From Paraburkholderia sp. (GTDB taxonomy: Bacteria; Pseudomonadota; Gammaproteobacteria; Burkholderiales; Burkholderiaceae): a stretch of DNA of 64,000 nucleotides. The notes beneath the pieces are model-generated. The model saw only the letters and a program-made list of their open reading frames with translations, did not search any database and was not told the origin of the DNA. The translations under genes and the position numbers were made by a program. Shown piece by piece: positions 38,750-47,197 of the stretch (position 1 is its first letter; each line of letters opens with the position of its first letter). The stretch covers positions 1 through 64,000 of the forward strand of contig NZ_JAMXLH010000016.1 of the NCBI RefSeq assembly GCF_024281035.1, given 5' to 3'.

Positions 38750-39434
38750 GATGTACTCCGGCTGGATCTTCGTGCGTTCGCACGAGGAGGCAATGCCGGG
38801 TACAGCGTCGTGGTCAACACGCGAGCACAGTTCCGCTCGTCCCGGCGCTCAATGGGCGCGGGTAGCGGTATGTGCAGTCAGCAGTGAAGACGGATGGGTT
38901 CATGTCGTTACCTTAGCATGGCTTTACAGCAAATCAAGCGGACATATATTGCGAATTCAGGTTCGACAGTAGCTGTTTGTTGCATTGTTGGTTACGAGCC
39001 CAGTAAAGCACGACAGAATCACCTCACGCCACAAATTCTAGAAAAAACTCAAGCCATCGCTGCCCGTGTCCGCGACATGACATCGACTAGCCCGCCGGGG
39101 TACGCGCGGTAGATTAGTTTGGTGGTGGCGAGGTTCTTCGCCAGGTAGGCATTCGTTGCCGCATTTGGGGGGGCACCGGTCATCCCATGGGCCACCTCTG
39201 AAGTGTGCTGCGAACGATTAAGGCAGCCGAAAAGATCCCTGAAAATTCTTACCTTGGGTCGCTGTGCTCTCCAGCCCCGCCATTGGGGATGGATGCAAGC
39301 GAAAAATTTGGTCTGAAATTGGTTTTGATTTACCTTACAAAAGGTAATTTTTTGGGCATTTTTTGACAAAAAGACGCCAAAAACATGCCAAATTTCTGCG
39401 CGATATGCTCTTGAAAGCGGCGTTTGCAGGTATC
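38750..39434. other. Divergent spacer between transposition and candidate defence operons
   Basis: No convincing gene is seen in these 685 bases. Base composition drops from GC-rich to AT-rich across it. At 39330-39353 TTACCTT and AAGGTAA flank ACAA and are followed by six T residues, which could be a terminator or an operator. A TTGACA (39366) stands about 70 bases before the AbrB-like gene and is the best candidate for the defence operon promoter, though no good -10 box is evident. Confidence 0.4.
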
Positions 39435-39671
39435 ATGCGTGCCATGGCTGCGTATCTCGACAAAATCAAAGTTACCTCCAATGGGCGCATTTCCCTTGGG
39501 GGAGCTGCTATGCGGAACCTTGGGTTGCAAGAGGGGGATCTGCTTGAGGTATTTTTTGATGAGCGAGACATGAGCCTCGTCATCAAGAAGTCGCTGAAAG
39601 AGCCAGAGTCGGCTAAGCCAGACATAAACAAGCCAGTACGCAGAAGGAAGAAAGATCATGGCGCTCGATGA
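39435..39671 (+). CDS. AbrB/MazE-like DNA-binding protein, first gene of candidate defence operon
   Basis: A 78-residue protein with a SpoVT/AbrB swapped-hairpin domain: YLDKIKVTSNGRISLGGAAM and RNLGLQEGDLLEVFFDERD, the pattern of a beta hairpin followed by a G-x-G-D-x-L turn. The C-terminal 30 residues are basic. It likely binds DNA as a dimer and may repress the operon. ATG 39435 (after CAGG) or 39444 are both possible. It overlaps the DUF4007 gene by 14 bases, so it is translated as part of the operon. Confidence 0.7.
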   Translation: MRAMAAYLDKIKVTSNGRISLGGAAMRNLGLQEGDLLEVFFDERDMSLVIKKSLKEPESAKPDINKPVRRRKKDHGAR

Positions 39672-40563
39672 AATTAGAACGGAACGCTTTTCGGGCCATG
39701 AGTCGTTTTCATGCCGTTACGGTTGGTTGCCCAAAATCTACGAGGCAGTGACTAATTCTCCCGCTCAGCTCGAGACCGATGACCTGGCAACTCAGTGGTT
39801 GGGGATCGGGCGCAACATGGTCCGCTCAATCTGGTTCTGGGCTGAAGCGACAGAGATCATCAACATCGACGGCCAAAAGCGAACGCCAGGCCGGTTAGGG
39901 CGCCGCCTTTTGGATCCCAAACGAGGTTGGGATAAGTATCTCGAAAGGCTGGAGTCGACGTGGATGCTGCACTGGGCATTGTCTTTTGGTGCGAACCTGG
40001 CAGCTTGGAACTGCGTTTTCGGGACTCGCCGTTTGACTTATTTCACGCGCAGCAGCCTGAGGGGCGAAATTCGGCATCGAGCACGGTCGTTGGGAAAGAC
40101 ATTGGTTGACTCGACCATCGATCAGCATATTGCAGTGTTCTTGTCTTCATACGTCGCGCAGCCGGACGATGGCAAAGGCAGCGACGATAGTGTGTGGAGT
40201 CCTTTCCAGGAATTGAACCTGATCCAGCAGCGTGGTTCCGATAACGGTGAAATTATTTATAGTGCTGAAGACACGAGTCCGCTTGGCCTGACTGCGCGGG
40301 CCTACCTGTACTGCGTCCGTGATTATTGGTTGAGGCATTTCCTTGGGCAGCGGGTTGTGGCGATGTCTGCACTGACCTCAGTCGATGGAAGCCCTGGGTG
40401 TATTTTCAGATTATCGGATGAGGATTCTCGGCAATTGCTGTACGGTGCATCTGCGCTGACGGGCGGAGAAGTGGCATTGCAGGACACAATGGATACCCAG
40501 AACGTAATTGCAGATTGGAGCAACCCCGAAGTTACGGCACTCATCGGAGTTTGCCATGACTAA
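39658..40563 (+). CDS. DUF4007 family protein
   Basis: A 301-residue protein with the signature FSGHESF near the N-terminus (RTERFSGHESFSCRYGWLPKIYEA), followed by LGIGRNMVRSIWFWAEAT and a helical body. DUF4007 proteins have no established biochemical role but occur beside DndC/PAPS-reductase-like genes and ATPases in DNA sulphur-modification or BREX-related neighbourhoods. No enzyme motif is visible; the helix-turn-helix-like LATQWLGIGRNMVRSI suggests nucleic acid binding. It overlaps both neighbours, by 14 and 8 bases. Confidence 0.85.
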   Translation: MALDEIRTERFSGHESFSCRYGWLPKIYEAVTNSPAQLETDDLATQWLGIGRNMVRSIWFWAEATEIINIDGQKRTPGRLGRRLLDPKRGWDKYLERLESTWMLHWALSFGANLAAWNCVFGTRRLTYFTRSSLRGEIRHRARSLGKTLVDSTIDQHIAVFLSSYVAQPDDGKGSDDSVWSPFQELNLIQQRGSDNGEIIYSAEDTSPLGLTARAYLYCVRDYWLRHFLGQRVVAMSALTSVDGSPGCIFRLSDEDSRQLLYGASALTGGEVALQDTMDTQNVIADWSNPEVTALIGVCHD

Positions 40564-43500
40564 TAAGTCGAAAATGCTGTCTGATGTTGTCCACGCGGCT
40601 GGTCGATATACGCGATCTGTTTCGATCGTCCGCGACTACTTTGACCCGTCCGCTTTGAATGGCTACATTGTTACGCCGACGGTAAACGAGGTTCTGGCGC
40701 GAGTCGGTGAGTCGCTTCGGGGCAAGGCTGTCCAGCGGGCATGGAAAATTATCGGCCCTTACGGGTCAGGAAAGTCGGCGCTTGGCCTGTTTATCGCTCA
40801 TTTGGTTAACGGTAAGACCAGGGAGGCCAAGCAGGCACTGCAGATTTTGCGGGCGGCAAACGCATCTACGGCGTCCATTTACAGCCCTTCGCTTAATCTT
40901 CTGCCCATTTTTGTATCGGGCACGCGCGGAGCTTTTGTATATGAGGTGGCCAAGGCACTGTCAGCGACAGGAGCGCGAGTGTCTTCCTTGGGAAAACTTG
41001 ACTTACAGGCCGGCACGTACAGAAAGGAAAGCCTGGCTGTGGCATTTCCCCGTTTGGTGGCAGACTTTGCAGCGGACGTGCAGAAGGCTGGCTATGCCGG
41101 AACGCTCTTCGTCGTCGACGAAATGGGTAAATTCATTGAGTACGCCTCCCTTAATCCTGAGGCCGGTGATCTGTATGCTTTCCAGCAGCTCGCCGAAATG
41201 ACTTGTGGCACCGGCACGGAGAATATCTCTGTCTTGGCCATGCAGCATCAGCAATTCGAGGATTACGCGAATGCAGTTGGTCGTACCCTGTCGGATGAAT
41301 GGGGCAAGGTGTCGTCCCGGTTCGAAGACATTGTATTTGAAGAGCCACTGGAGCAATGTGCCACGCTGATGGCTGACACTTTGATCCAGGATGTTTCCTC
41401 CCTAACGAAGTTGGGCATTCCAGCGGCATCCAAGTTACTTTACAAGGAATACTTCAAGCGTCAACGTATCGGTGGCGTTTCCGATGAGGCGGCTGAAACA
41501 CTGGGACCGCGTCTGTATCCGCTCCATCCGGCAGCATTGATTGCAATTGCCTATATCTCAAAGCGCCTAGGCCAGAGCGAGCGCTCAATTTTCGCCTTCC
41601 TGAACGGCTCAGAGCCCTTCGGCTTCGGTGACTTCACTCGACATACCACGGCAAGCAAGGACAACTGGTTCCGCTTGTCCAATCTCTTCGACTATTTGGT
41701 GAGTGGGGGAGCGCTTCGCTTCCGGCATTTAGAGGCTAGTCGTCGTTGGGAATACACCCTAGCTCGCATTCATGCTTCGGTGTCCTTGTCAGAACGTCAA
41801 ATTGACGTTGTTAAGACTATTGCCTTGGAGGAGTGCTTCGGGCCGTTCTCCCAATCCGGCTTGACGGCTGAAGGGTTGATGCTGACCATCGGCGCCGCGA
41901 ACGGTGGCGCGATGGCCGAGGAGTTGGATGCACTGGTCGACATGGGTATTCTTCTGCGTCGCCAGTCCACCGGTGAATACGTACTACAGACGGATCGTGA
42001 GCTCAACATCGAGGCCCTGTATCAGGAAGCCATGCATAGCGTGAACCGCCATGCAGCCGCTATCAATGGTCTCCGGGATATCATCGCTCGCGCACGGACG
42101 GTGGCACATCGCCATTACCAGTCGACCGGCACTCTGCGCACGGCTCGTACCACTATTTGCCAGTTCGGCGACGTGGATTCGCTCCCCAATGTCGCCGATA
42201 CGTCTGATGCAGATGGCGAGGTTGTACTCATACTATGCGACTCCAAACAGTTCTGTGCCAACCCTGAAAAGGCACTCAAGAAGCCTCAACTGCAGGATCG
42301 ATTCCGCATGGTCCGGTTCGTTCTGGCTGATGAGAAGACGATGGAGCATTTGTTCCAGTTTGCATGCTGGAACTCCGTGTATGCCGGGATTTCCCGGCGC
42401 CAAGTGGATCCATGGGGGATCCGTTTTGTGGAGCAGCAACTTTCTGCCGCACGTCGTTATATTGAAGTGACTTTGGTATCCCAGCTTGAAGCCGATTCGT
42501 TCAAGATTTGCTCCCCTTGGTACTACGGAGGCGAGGAGATCAAGAGTTCGGACGCCCTGAATGCCAGCCAAGTTTGCTCCATTGTTTTTGATAAGCTCTA
42601 TAGCGATACACCTGTTCTTAAGAACGAGTTAATCAACCGCAGGAAGCTATCCTCGGCAATCGTATTGGCTCGGCAGCGCCTGATCGAGATGGCTTTGGCA
42701 AATCCGAAGGATGCCATCTTCAGCATTGATGGCTATCCGCCTGAGCGGTTGATTTATGCATCTATCGCAGCCGCATCAGGATTGCACAGGGGAGGCGATG
42801 GATTTCAGTCTCTCGATGCGATAGACAAGTCTTGGAAGCCGGTTTTCTCGCTAATTTATGAGCGCCTCCAAGGTCTGGGTCGTGTAAATGTACAAGACTT
42901 GATCGCCGAATTGGCGGCACCGCCTATTGGTCTCAGAAATGGTCCTGCGGCCGTTGTGATCTCGTTATATATCGTGGGGTTCCAGCAGTCGATTGCGCTA
43001 TTTGAGCGCAACACTTTCATCGCTGTGGTCACCATCGAGCATTTCACACGTATGTTCCGGAATCCAAAAAATTTTGAATTCCGACAGTTCTCGGCTGATC
43101 ATAAAATCACTTCTATGCTGCAGACTTATGCGGCTATGCTGAATTCGGTGGGAGTTCAGACCACGGATGACATCGGCACTGCGGCGATCGCTCGAGAAGT
43201 CGTTCGTTGGTATTTGCGTCTACCTCAGTACGCCAAGGTGACCTCTTCCGCGTCACCATTGGCGAAGGATATTCGGGATGTAATTCGTAAGGCCGCCGAT
43301 CCATCGGTCCTCCTCTTTGAGTCACTTCCAGATGTGGCTAAGCAACATGCGTCTACCGGTGTGGCTGATCCTATGCGGGCGATTCGTCAGGCCATGGCTG
43401 AGCTATCTACTACAGAGCGTCATCTAAGGAATCGCATCGTTGGCATGCTGGGTGTGGCGTTCTCCATCTCGGGGGATTTGGTCGCCGTACGACACCAGTT

Positions 43501-43987
43501 GATGCGGGAGTGCTCGGACAGAACCAATGAGCTGATTGACTTCAAACTCAAAGCCTTTGTGCTTCGTTGTGCAGATGCGGGACTGACCGATGAGCGCTGG
43601 CTTGAGTCCATTGCCAGCTTGCTGACCCAAAAGCCTCTGGATTCGTGGGAAGATACGACGCCTACGCTTTTCGAGAGTGAGGCTCGTGCCATGGCGACCC
43701 GCTTCCGCAAATGGGTCGGTTTGATGCTGCATAAGGGAAAGCAAAATGCGGCACCGTTTGCCCGCTTCCTGAGTGTAAGTGTTCTTGATGGCTCTGGGCA
43801 GGACAGGACCGAGATCGTTCCGACGACACCTCAGCTCGTAGAGGAAAGTGCCATCTTGGCGAAAGCAGTTCTCTCTCAGGCCCATGGAGATCCGGAGCGG
43901 GCGGTTGCGTTGCTGGCTACTGCACTGGCAGCTTTGGCAGAGGAAACTGACAAGTCTATGGATCAGGGGAAACTTAAACATGCCTGA
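40556..43987 (+). CDS. Large P-loop ATPase of the candidate defence operon
   Basis: A 1143-residue protein with Walker A GPYGSGKSA (residues 67-75) and a Walker B-like TLFVVDEMGKFIEYA about 115 residues later, followed by a glutamine-rich switch segment (SVLAMQHQQFEDYA). The layout of N-terminal ATPase plus a long helical C-terminus resembles BrxC/PglY-type ATPases of BREX, but I cannot show homology by eye. The rest has no recognised nuclease or methylase motif. The start at 40556 is preceded by GGAG and overlaps the DUF4007 gene by eight bases; the end overlaps the next gene by eight. It is probably the motor or scaffold of the system. Confidence 0.85.
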   Translation: MTNKSKMLSDVVHAAGRYTRSVSIVRDYFDPSALNGYIVTPTVNEVLARVGESLRGKAVQRAWKIIGPYGSGKSALGLFIAHLVNGKTREAKQALQILRAANASTASIYSPSLNLLPIFVSGTRGAFVYEVAKALSATGARVSSLGKLDLQAGTYRKESLAVAFPRLVADFAADVQKAGYAGTLFVVDEMGKFIEYASLNPEAGDLYAFQQLAEMTCGTGTENISVLAMQHQQFEDYANAVGRTLSDEWGKVSSRFEDIVFEEPLEQCATLMADTLIQDVSSLTKLGIPAASKLLYKEYFKRQRIGGVSDEAAETLGPRLYPLHPAALIAIAYISKRLGQSERSIFAFLNGSEPFGFGDFTRHTTASKDNWFRLSNLFDYLVSGGALRFRHLEASRRWEYTLARIHASVSLSERQIDVVKTIALEECFGPFSQSGLTAEGLMLTIGAANGGAMAEELDALVDMGILLRRQSTGEYVLQTDRELNIEALYQEAMHSVNRHAAAINGLRDIIARARTVAHRHYQSTGTLRTARTTICQFGDVDSLPNVADTSDADGEVVLILCDSKQFCANPEKALKKPQLQDRFRMVRFVLADEKTMEHLFQFACWNSVYAGISRRQVDPWGIRFVEQQLSAARRYIEVTLVSQLEADSFKICSPWYYGGEEIKSSDALNASQVCSIVFDKLYSDTPVLKNELINRRKLSSAIVLARQRLIEMALANPKDAIFSIDGYPPERLIYASIAAASGLHRGGDGFQSLDAIDKSWKPVFSLIYERLQGLGRVNVQDLIAELAAPPIGLRNGPAAVVISLYIVGFQQSIALFERNTFIAVVTIEHFTRMFRNPKNFEFRQFSADHKITSMLQTYAAMLNSVGVQTTDDIGTAAIAREVVRWYLRLPQYAKVTSSASPLAKDIRDVIRKAADPSVLLFESLPDVAKQHASTGVADPMRAIRQAMAELSTTERHLRNRIVGMLGVAFSISGDLVAVRHQLMRECSDRTNELIDFKLKAFVLRCADAGLTDERWLESIASLLTQKPLDSWEDTTPTLFESEARAMATRFRKWVGLMLHKGKQNAAPFARFLSVSVLDGSGQDRTEIVPTTPQLVEESAILAKAVLSQAHGDPERAVALLATALAALAEETDKSMDQGKLKHA

Positions 43988-44816
43988 TACGCCCGAAGAA
44001 AAACCGGCACGCCACATTTTGAGTTTATCGGGTGGGAAAGACAGCGCGGCGTTGGCTATCTATCTGCGCGACCGAGTCGAGAACATGGAATACATGTTCA
44101 GCGATACGCAGAAAGAGCTCCCCGAAACCTATGAATACTTGGATCGGATCGAGGCATATCTGGGCAAGCCGATTGTCAGGCTGAACGCACTCGTTGGTTT
44201 CGATCATTGGTATGAGATGTATGGAGGCATGATCCCGTCCAATCACCGCCGGTGGTGCACTAGGGCATTGAAGCTGAAACCCTTCGAGGATTATGTCGGA
44301 GAAGACCAAGTGTTCAACTATGTTGGCCTTCGTGCTGACGAGGATCGTCAAGGCTACATTAGTCACAAGCCGAACATCACGCCTGTTTACCCATTTCGCG
44401 AGCATGGACTGAAGCTGAAAGACATTGAGGGAATTCTCCGCGATTCGGGTATCGGCATGCCCCCATATACGAAATGGGGACGCACTCGATCGGGATGCTA
44501 CTTCTGCTTTTACCAGCAGAAAATCGAATGGGTTCGGCTGAAGGAAACGCACCCCGGCCTCTACGAGCAGGCGAAAGCGTATGAGCGCCCCTATGAAAAG
44601 ACCGGTAATTTTTTTACCTGGAGCAATGGCGAGAGCCTTGCCGAGCTAGAGCAACCGATCCGGATGGAGCAGATTAAACGCGAGCATGCTATTCGCATTG
44701 AGCGAAATTTGCAGCGACGAGAGAATGCTACGCTTCTGGAGGTTTTTGGGGAGCACGAGTCTGTGGATCAGCCGGATGATGACGAAGATCAAGGCTGTCT
44801 TGTTTGCCAACTTTAG
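43980..44816 (+). CDS. DndC/PAPS-reductase-like ATP pyrophosphatase
   Basis: A 278-residue adenine-nucleotide alpha hydrolase. The PP-loop SGGKDS (residues 17-22) activates a substrate by adenylation. RRWCTR (Cys93) and SGCYFC (Cys173, Cys176) lie where DndC-type enzymes bind an iron-sulphur cluster, and a further CLVC ends the protein (Cys273, Cys276). DndC works in DNA phosphorothioation; PAPS reductases reduce activated sulphate. No cysH-like sulphate assimilation neighbours are present, so a nucleic-acid sulphur chemistry is more likely. DndC proteins are usually longer, and dndB, dndD and dndE are absent. The gene is coupled to the ATPase by an 8-base overlap. Confidence 0.85.
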   Translation: MPDTPEEKPARHILSLSGGKDSAALAIYLRDRVENMEYMFSDTQKELPETYEYLDRIEAYLGKPIVRLNALVGFDHWYEMYGGMIPSNHRRWCTRALKLKPFEDYVGEDQVFNYVGLRADEDRQGYISHKPNITPVYPFREHGLKLKDIEGILRDSGIGMPPYTKWGRTRSGCYFCFYQQKIEWVRLKETHPGLYEQAKAYERPYEKTGNFFTWSNGESLAELEQPIRMEQIKREHAIRIERNLQRRENATLLEVFGEHESVDQPDDDEDQGCLVCQL

Positions 44817-44824
44817 AGGGAAAA

Positions 44825-47197
44825 ATGGCATTTAAGATAACAGCTAGAACCATATTGCACCTTGGGGCCGATTTAATATCTTCCGATGCGGTAGCTCTCT
44901 ACGAGCTTATTAAGAATGCAATTGATGCAAAATCGAAGAATGGCGTTGATATTTCATTTGAAATCCTAATCAAAGAATCTGATTTTTCAGCTTTTATAGC
45001 GAAAGCTGAAGATGCTGCGGATGAGGACATTCCGCAATTGAAATTAGAACTCTTCGATCAGTTACTGCCTGATGCGCCTGATGAGTTGATCAGCCAATTC
45101 TCAGAGATTGTAAGCAAAGCAAGAACCACAGAGGAATTTATTTCGGCCGCACGAGTCGGATACCGGGATTGCAACCGAATTATTGTTTCTGACACTGGTC
45201 ACGGCATGACCTTGGATGAGTTGTCAGATATTTATCTGACCATCGGGACGACTCACCGTACCAACGAAGTCAAAAAAGCCCTTGCTTCAAGCATGGAGAA
45301 AACCCCTTATCTAGGCGAGAAAGGAGTCGGTCGGCTTTCCGTGATGCGATTGGGCCGCTGTGTGCGGATTGAAACGTGTTCGGAACGCGATGACCGTTGG
45401 AATATTCTCGATATAGATTGGGATCGATTCGCGGATGCATACGATAAGCCCGCGAGCAGCGTTGAGCTGGTGCCTACTAAAGGACAGAAGAAAACCATTA
45501 GTTCTGGAACTCGGATCATTATCACGAATCTCAGTTCTTCTTGGACGCAGCAGCGTCTTGCAGGCATCGCTCAAGAGCAGATATCCAAGATTGCGGATCC
45601 TTTTTCCATAGCCGAGAAACGTAAATTCAGCATTCGGTTGAAGTTCAATGGAATGCCTATTGACCAGTCGCGGAACATCGCAGATCTGTTCCTCAAGAGT
45701 GCCCATGCCGTTTGTACTGGCGATTACACATTGCAAAATGGTATTCCCCAGTTGAGAATCACGATGAATTCGGACTTGTACGAGGGGCCGCCGACAGAAT
45801 ATATTTTTGATCTCAACGATCTTAAAGGTATGGCTGGTTTGAGAGATTTGGGCCAACCAAGTTCAGTTCTTCGCAGTCTTGGTCCTTTTAAATTTCAGCT
45901 CTACTGGTTTAATCGACAACGCCTGAAGGCAGTTCCTGATCTGGGGGAGCGTGAAGCAGTCCGCAAACTTGTGAAGGCTTGGGCAGGTATTTGTTTATTC
46001 CGAGATGGTTATCGTGTGCTCCCATACGGCGATGAGGGAGATGATTGGCTGGGATTGGACCGAGAGGCGCTGGCGGCGGGGGGATACAAGCTTAATACCA
46101 AGCAGCTAATCGGTCGTGTCCAAATCGGTCGCATTACCAATCCTGCTCTTTTGGATCAGACAAATCGTCAAGGTCTTACTGATTGCCCTGAGAAATCGGC
46201 GCTTATCAAATTACTGTGGGATGTGATTTCAGAAAAATGGCATACCTACTTAAATGATTCTGGTGCTGCCCAAAAGATGAAGGATGCCTTGGGTTTCGAT
46301 CCCCAGAAGGAATCTGCGGTAGTTTCGTCGCTGGAATCCAGAACGAAAGTTGCATTAAAGGCAATACGGAAGAATTTCTCTGGCGATACTGCGCTTCTCC
46401 AGCAAGTTACGGAGGCTTTAACCGAGATCAAGGATGCACATGAGAAAGCCGTTGCTCGAATAGGCGCGATAGAGGAAGAAAAGGAGCGTCTCACGCAACT
46501 GGCAGGCATTGGTTTGATGATCGAAGTAATTGCCCATGAGTTAGCTCGTTCAACGGAGTTAACCCAGAAGACATTGAAATCGGTCAAGCGTCGAAAAGTG
46601 GATTCAGAGACAGCATCGGCGTTTCAAGTGTTGAGCACGCAAATCAAGATCATTCAGAAACGCCTGCAAACGCTGGAACCCCTTTCTATCACTGCTCGCC
46701 AAAGACGAAGTGAGCATCGCCTTTCCGCCATCGTGTCGTATGTGCTGGAAGCGCATAACGCGCAGTTCGAACGTCATGCAATCGACGGTTCGATCATGCA
46801 CGATAGTGATTTAAGTGCAGAGGCCTTTGTGATAGAAGGTAACGTTGTCCAGATTATTGAGAATTTGATACATAACTCCGTCTACTGGTTGGAAATGAAG
46901 AAGGATGAACATGTTTCTTTCGAGAAGCGTATCGAAATAAAAATTCTTTCATCTCCCCCCAGAATTCAGTATTTTGATAATGGACCAGGTATTCCTGTGC
47001 AACGTGCTCAGTCGGTGTTCGAGCCATTTTTCTCAACAAAATCAGGCACTCCGTCAAGACGAAAGGGTCTGGGTTTATATATCGCGCGCCAGAATGCCGA
47101 GTTGCTGGGAGGGACACTTGAGCTCATAGAGGAGGGAAACGTGCATCCTAACCGCTTCAATACGTTTGAGCTTAGCTTGGTGGAGAAACCCGAGTGA
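44825..47197 (+). CDS. Dual GHKL ATPase, sensor-kinase-like protein
   Basis: A 790-residue protein with two Bergerat-type ATP sites. The N-terminal one is Hsp90/MutL-like: ELIKNAIDA (N-box, about 28), VSDTGHGM (G1) and YLGEKGVGRLS (G2). The C-terminal one is histidine-kinase-like: IIENLIHNSVYWL, YFDNGPGI, GLGLYIARQNAELL. Between them GLMIEVIAHELARS has the H-box arrangement of a phospho-accepting histidine, preceded by a coiled-coil (ALTEIKDAHEKAVARIGAIEEEKERL in the genome). No membrane segment is present, so it would sense an internal signal. Start at 44825 follows AGAGGG; a TTG seven codons upstream is unlikely. It overlaps the next gene by GTGA. Confidence 0.88.
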   Translation: MAFKITARTILHLGADLISSDAVALYELIKNAIDAKSKNGVDISFEILIKESDFSAFIAKAEDAADEDIPQLKLELFDQLLPDAPDELISQFSEIVSKARTTEEFISAARVGYRDCNRIIVSDTGHGMTLDELSDIYLTIGTTHRTNEVKKALASSMEKTPYLGEKGVGRLSVMRLGRCVRIETCSERDDRWNILDIDWDRFADAYDKPASSVELVPTKGQKKTISSGTRIIITNLSSSWTQQRLAGIAQEQISKIADPFSIAEKRKFSIRLKFNGMPIDQSRNIADLFLKSAHAVCTGDYTLQNGIPQLRITMNSDLYEGPPTEYIFDLNDLKGMAGLRDLGQPSSVLRSLGPFKFQLYWFNRQRLKAVPDLGEREAVRKLVKAWAGICLFRDGYRVLPYGDEGDDWLGLDREALAAGGYKLNTKQLIGRVQIGRITNPALLDQTNRQGLTDCPEKSALIKLLWDVISEKWHTYLNDSGAAQKMKDALGFDPQKESAVVSSLESRTKVALKAIRKNFSGDTALLQQVTEALTEIKDAHEKAVARIGAIEEEKERLTQLAGIGLMIEVIAHELARSTELTQKTLKSVKRRKVDSETASAFQVLSTQIKIIQKRLQTLEPLSITARQRRSEHRLSAIVSYVLEAHNAQFERHAIDGSIMHDSDLSAEAFVIEGNVVQIIENLIHNSVYWLEMKKDEHVSFEKRIEIKILSSPPRIQYFDNGPGIPVQRAQSVFEPFFSTKSGTPSRRKGLGLYIARQNAELLGGTLELIEEGNVHPNRFNTFELSLVEKPE

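Noticed and set aside
38814..38903. A 29-residue upstream peptide before the AAA ATPase gene
   Set aside because: No ribosome-binding site or codon cluster suggesting attenuation was seen.
43980..44816. CysH for sulphate assimilation
   Set aside because: PAPS-reductase-like motifs are present, but the neighbours are DUF4007 and ATPases, the C-terminal cysteine pattern is different, and no cys gene is nearby.
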